Part shown: piece by piece, positions 63,408 to 64,000 of the stretch | Numbering within the stretch: position 1 is the first letter of the stretch | How the letters are laid out: each line of letters opens with the position of its first letter | The notes under the pieces: generated by a model | Told to the model about the DNA's origin: nothing | The model's input: the letters and a program-made list of their open reading frames with translations, nothing else | The model's database searches: none | Assembly (NCBI GenBank): GCA_954871525.1 | Contig: OX940868.1 | Location: forward strand, 28,825,056-28,889,055 | Direction of reading: 5' to 3' | Source: Parietaria judaica | Taxonomy: Eukaryota; Streptophyta; Magnoliopsida; Rosales; Urticaceae | DNA: 64,000 nucleotides | Program-made: the position numbers and the translations under genes

Positions 63408-64000
63408 GTTGGTATATCATGCTGACTATTCTTATTTTCTGTTAATTATTTAGATATCTGATGTCCCTGTTGAAAAATAGGAATTTAGGGTGTAATTAAT
63501 TACTGTTTTTTGTTTGACTTCGGTAGTTTGTACCAAGTTGAATTCAGGATAATTTTTGGATGTCATTAAATAATTTATATGAAATCTACTGATAATCAAT
63601 AGCCACTAACAAAAATAATCATAACTTTAAACTATATAGTAAGCTATAATTACCATAGTCAACCATATATAATTGGAATGCCGTCAAATTGGCACGGGGA
63701 AGGTGTTTTAGATACTTTGCAACAATTACTTAACTTTATTTGACTACTCATCAATGTGATTAGGGAGATAATGAGCTTAAGATATACTCTAATTTTTTAA
63801 ATTATACTGGCTGGTTACTATAAGGTTTGGGTTTAATGATTCTTGATTAATGGAATTACTCTTCAGCAATTATTCTCCAATTTTACTGTACCAGAAATCA
63901 CCTCTGAACCGTATAATAATCCATTCTATAGTTAAAAACTGAATTTCAAAATCAACATCGAATGCTTGGACCGATAATGGTTGTGCTAATTTAATGAGTT
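63408..64000 (+). other. Intron of the last gene, running past the window
   Basis: AT-rich sequence follows the donor at 63408. I found no second exon before the window ends. Confidence 0.5.

Noticed and set aside
1..64000. CRISPR arrays, operons, prophage or organelle DNA insertions
   Set aside because: None of the expected patterns was seen; the direct repeats found are tandem duplications or transposon parts.

Overview
This is a stretch of nuclear DNA from a flowering plant, most likely a dicot. Coding regions are split by many short AT-rich GT-AG introns, intergenic DNA is very AT-rich, and the encoded proteins match plant families closely (Dof factor, RNA polymerase I subunit NRPA2, PP2A B55 subunit, UBP6/7). 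I cannot name the species. There are no operons, ribosome binding sites, CRISPR arrays or origins to report.

Layout. (1) 432-4921, minus strand: two tandem copies of a plant HAD phosphatase of the PEPC1/PS2 type (phosphocholine/phosphoethanolamine or pyrophosphate phosphatase), both intact with three exons; only the distal copy has perfect P1BS phosphate-starvation sites upstream. (2) 5.3-14.0 kb: intergenic DNA with a nested transposon and a SINE-like element. (3) 14228-24998, plus: NRPA2, the second-largest subunit of RNA polymerase I, 27 exons, with an apparent U12-type AT-AC first intron and a hAT element in a late intron. (4) 26717-31962, plus: PP2A B55 regulatory subunit, 14 exons. (5) 32-41.6 kb: about 10 kb without a gene, holding at least four non-autonomous DNA transposons, three with perfect 9-bp target-site duplications. 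(6) 41988-42542, plus: a one-exon Dof factor in a GC-rich island. (7) 46301-51405, minus: a UBP6/UBP7-type deubiquitinase, 18 exons. (8) 53188-59561, plus: a plant ELL-like protein with a C-terminal occludin/ELL domain, 13 exons, and a first intron carrying decayed tandem copies of exon-intron sequence. (9) About 61.8 kb to the end, plus: the 5' part of a gene for an unrecognised CxxC/HxH zinc-finger-like protein.

The genes are unrelated housekeeping or regulatory genes and do not form a pathway. For NRPA2, PP2A B55, UBP6 and ELL I joined exons by eye at splice sites; each model stays in frame to one stop and gives 1163, 512, 479 and 1087 residues. The first three are close to my recollection of the Arabidopsis proteins (about 1178, 513 and 482). 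The most notable non-coding content is a well-preserved set of small DNA transposons whose ends and target-site duplications can be read directly, the possible minor-spliceosome intron in NRPA2, and the promoter divergence between the two phosphatase copies. I found no convincing undescribed system.
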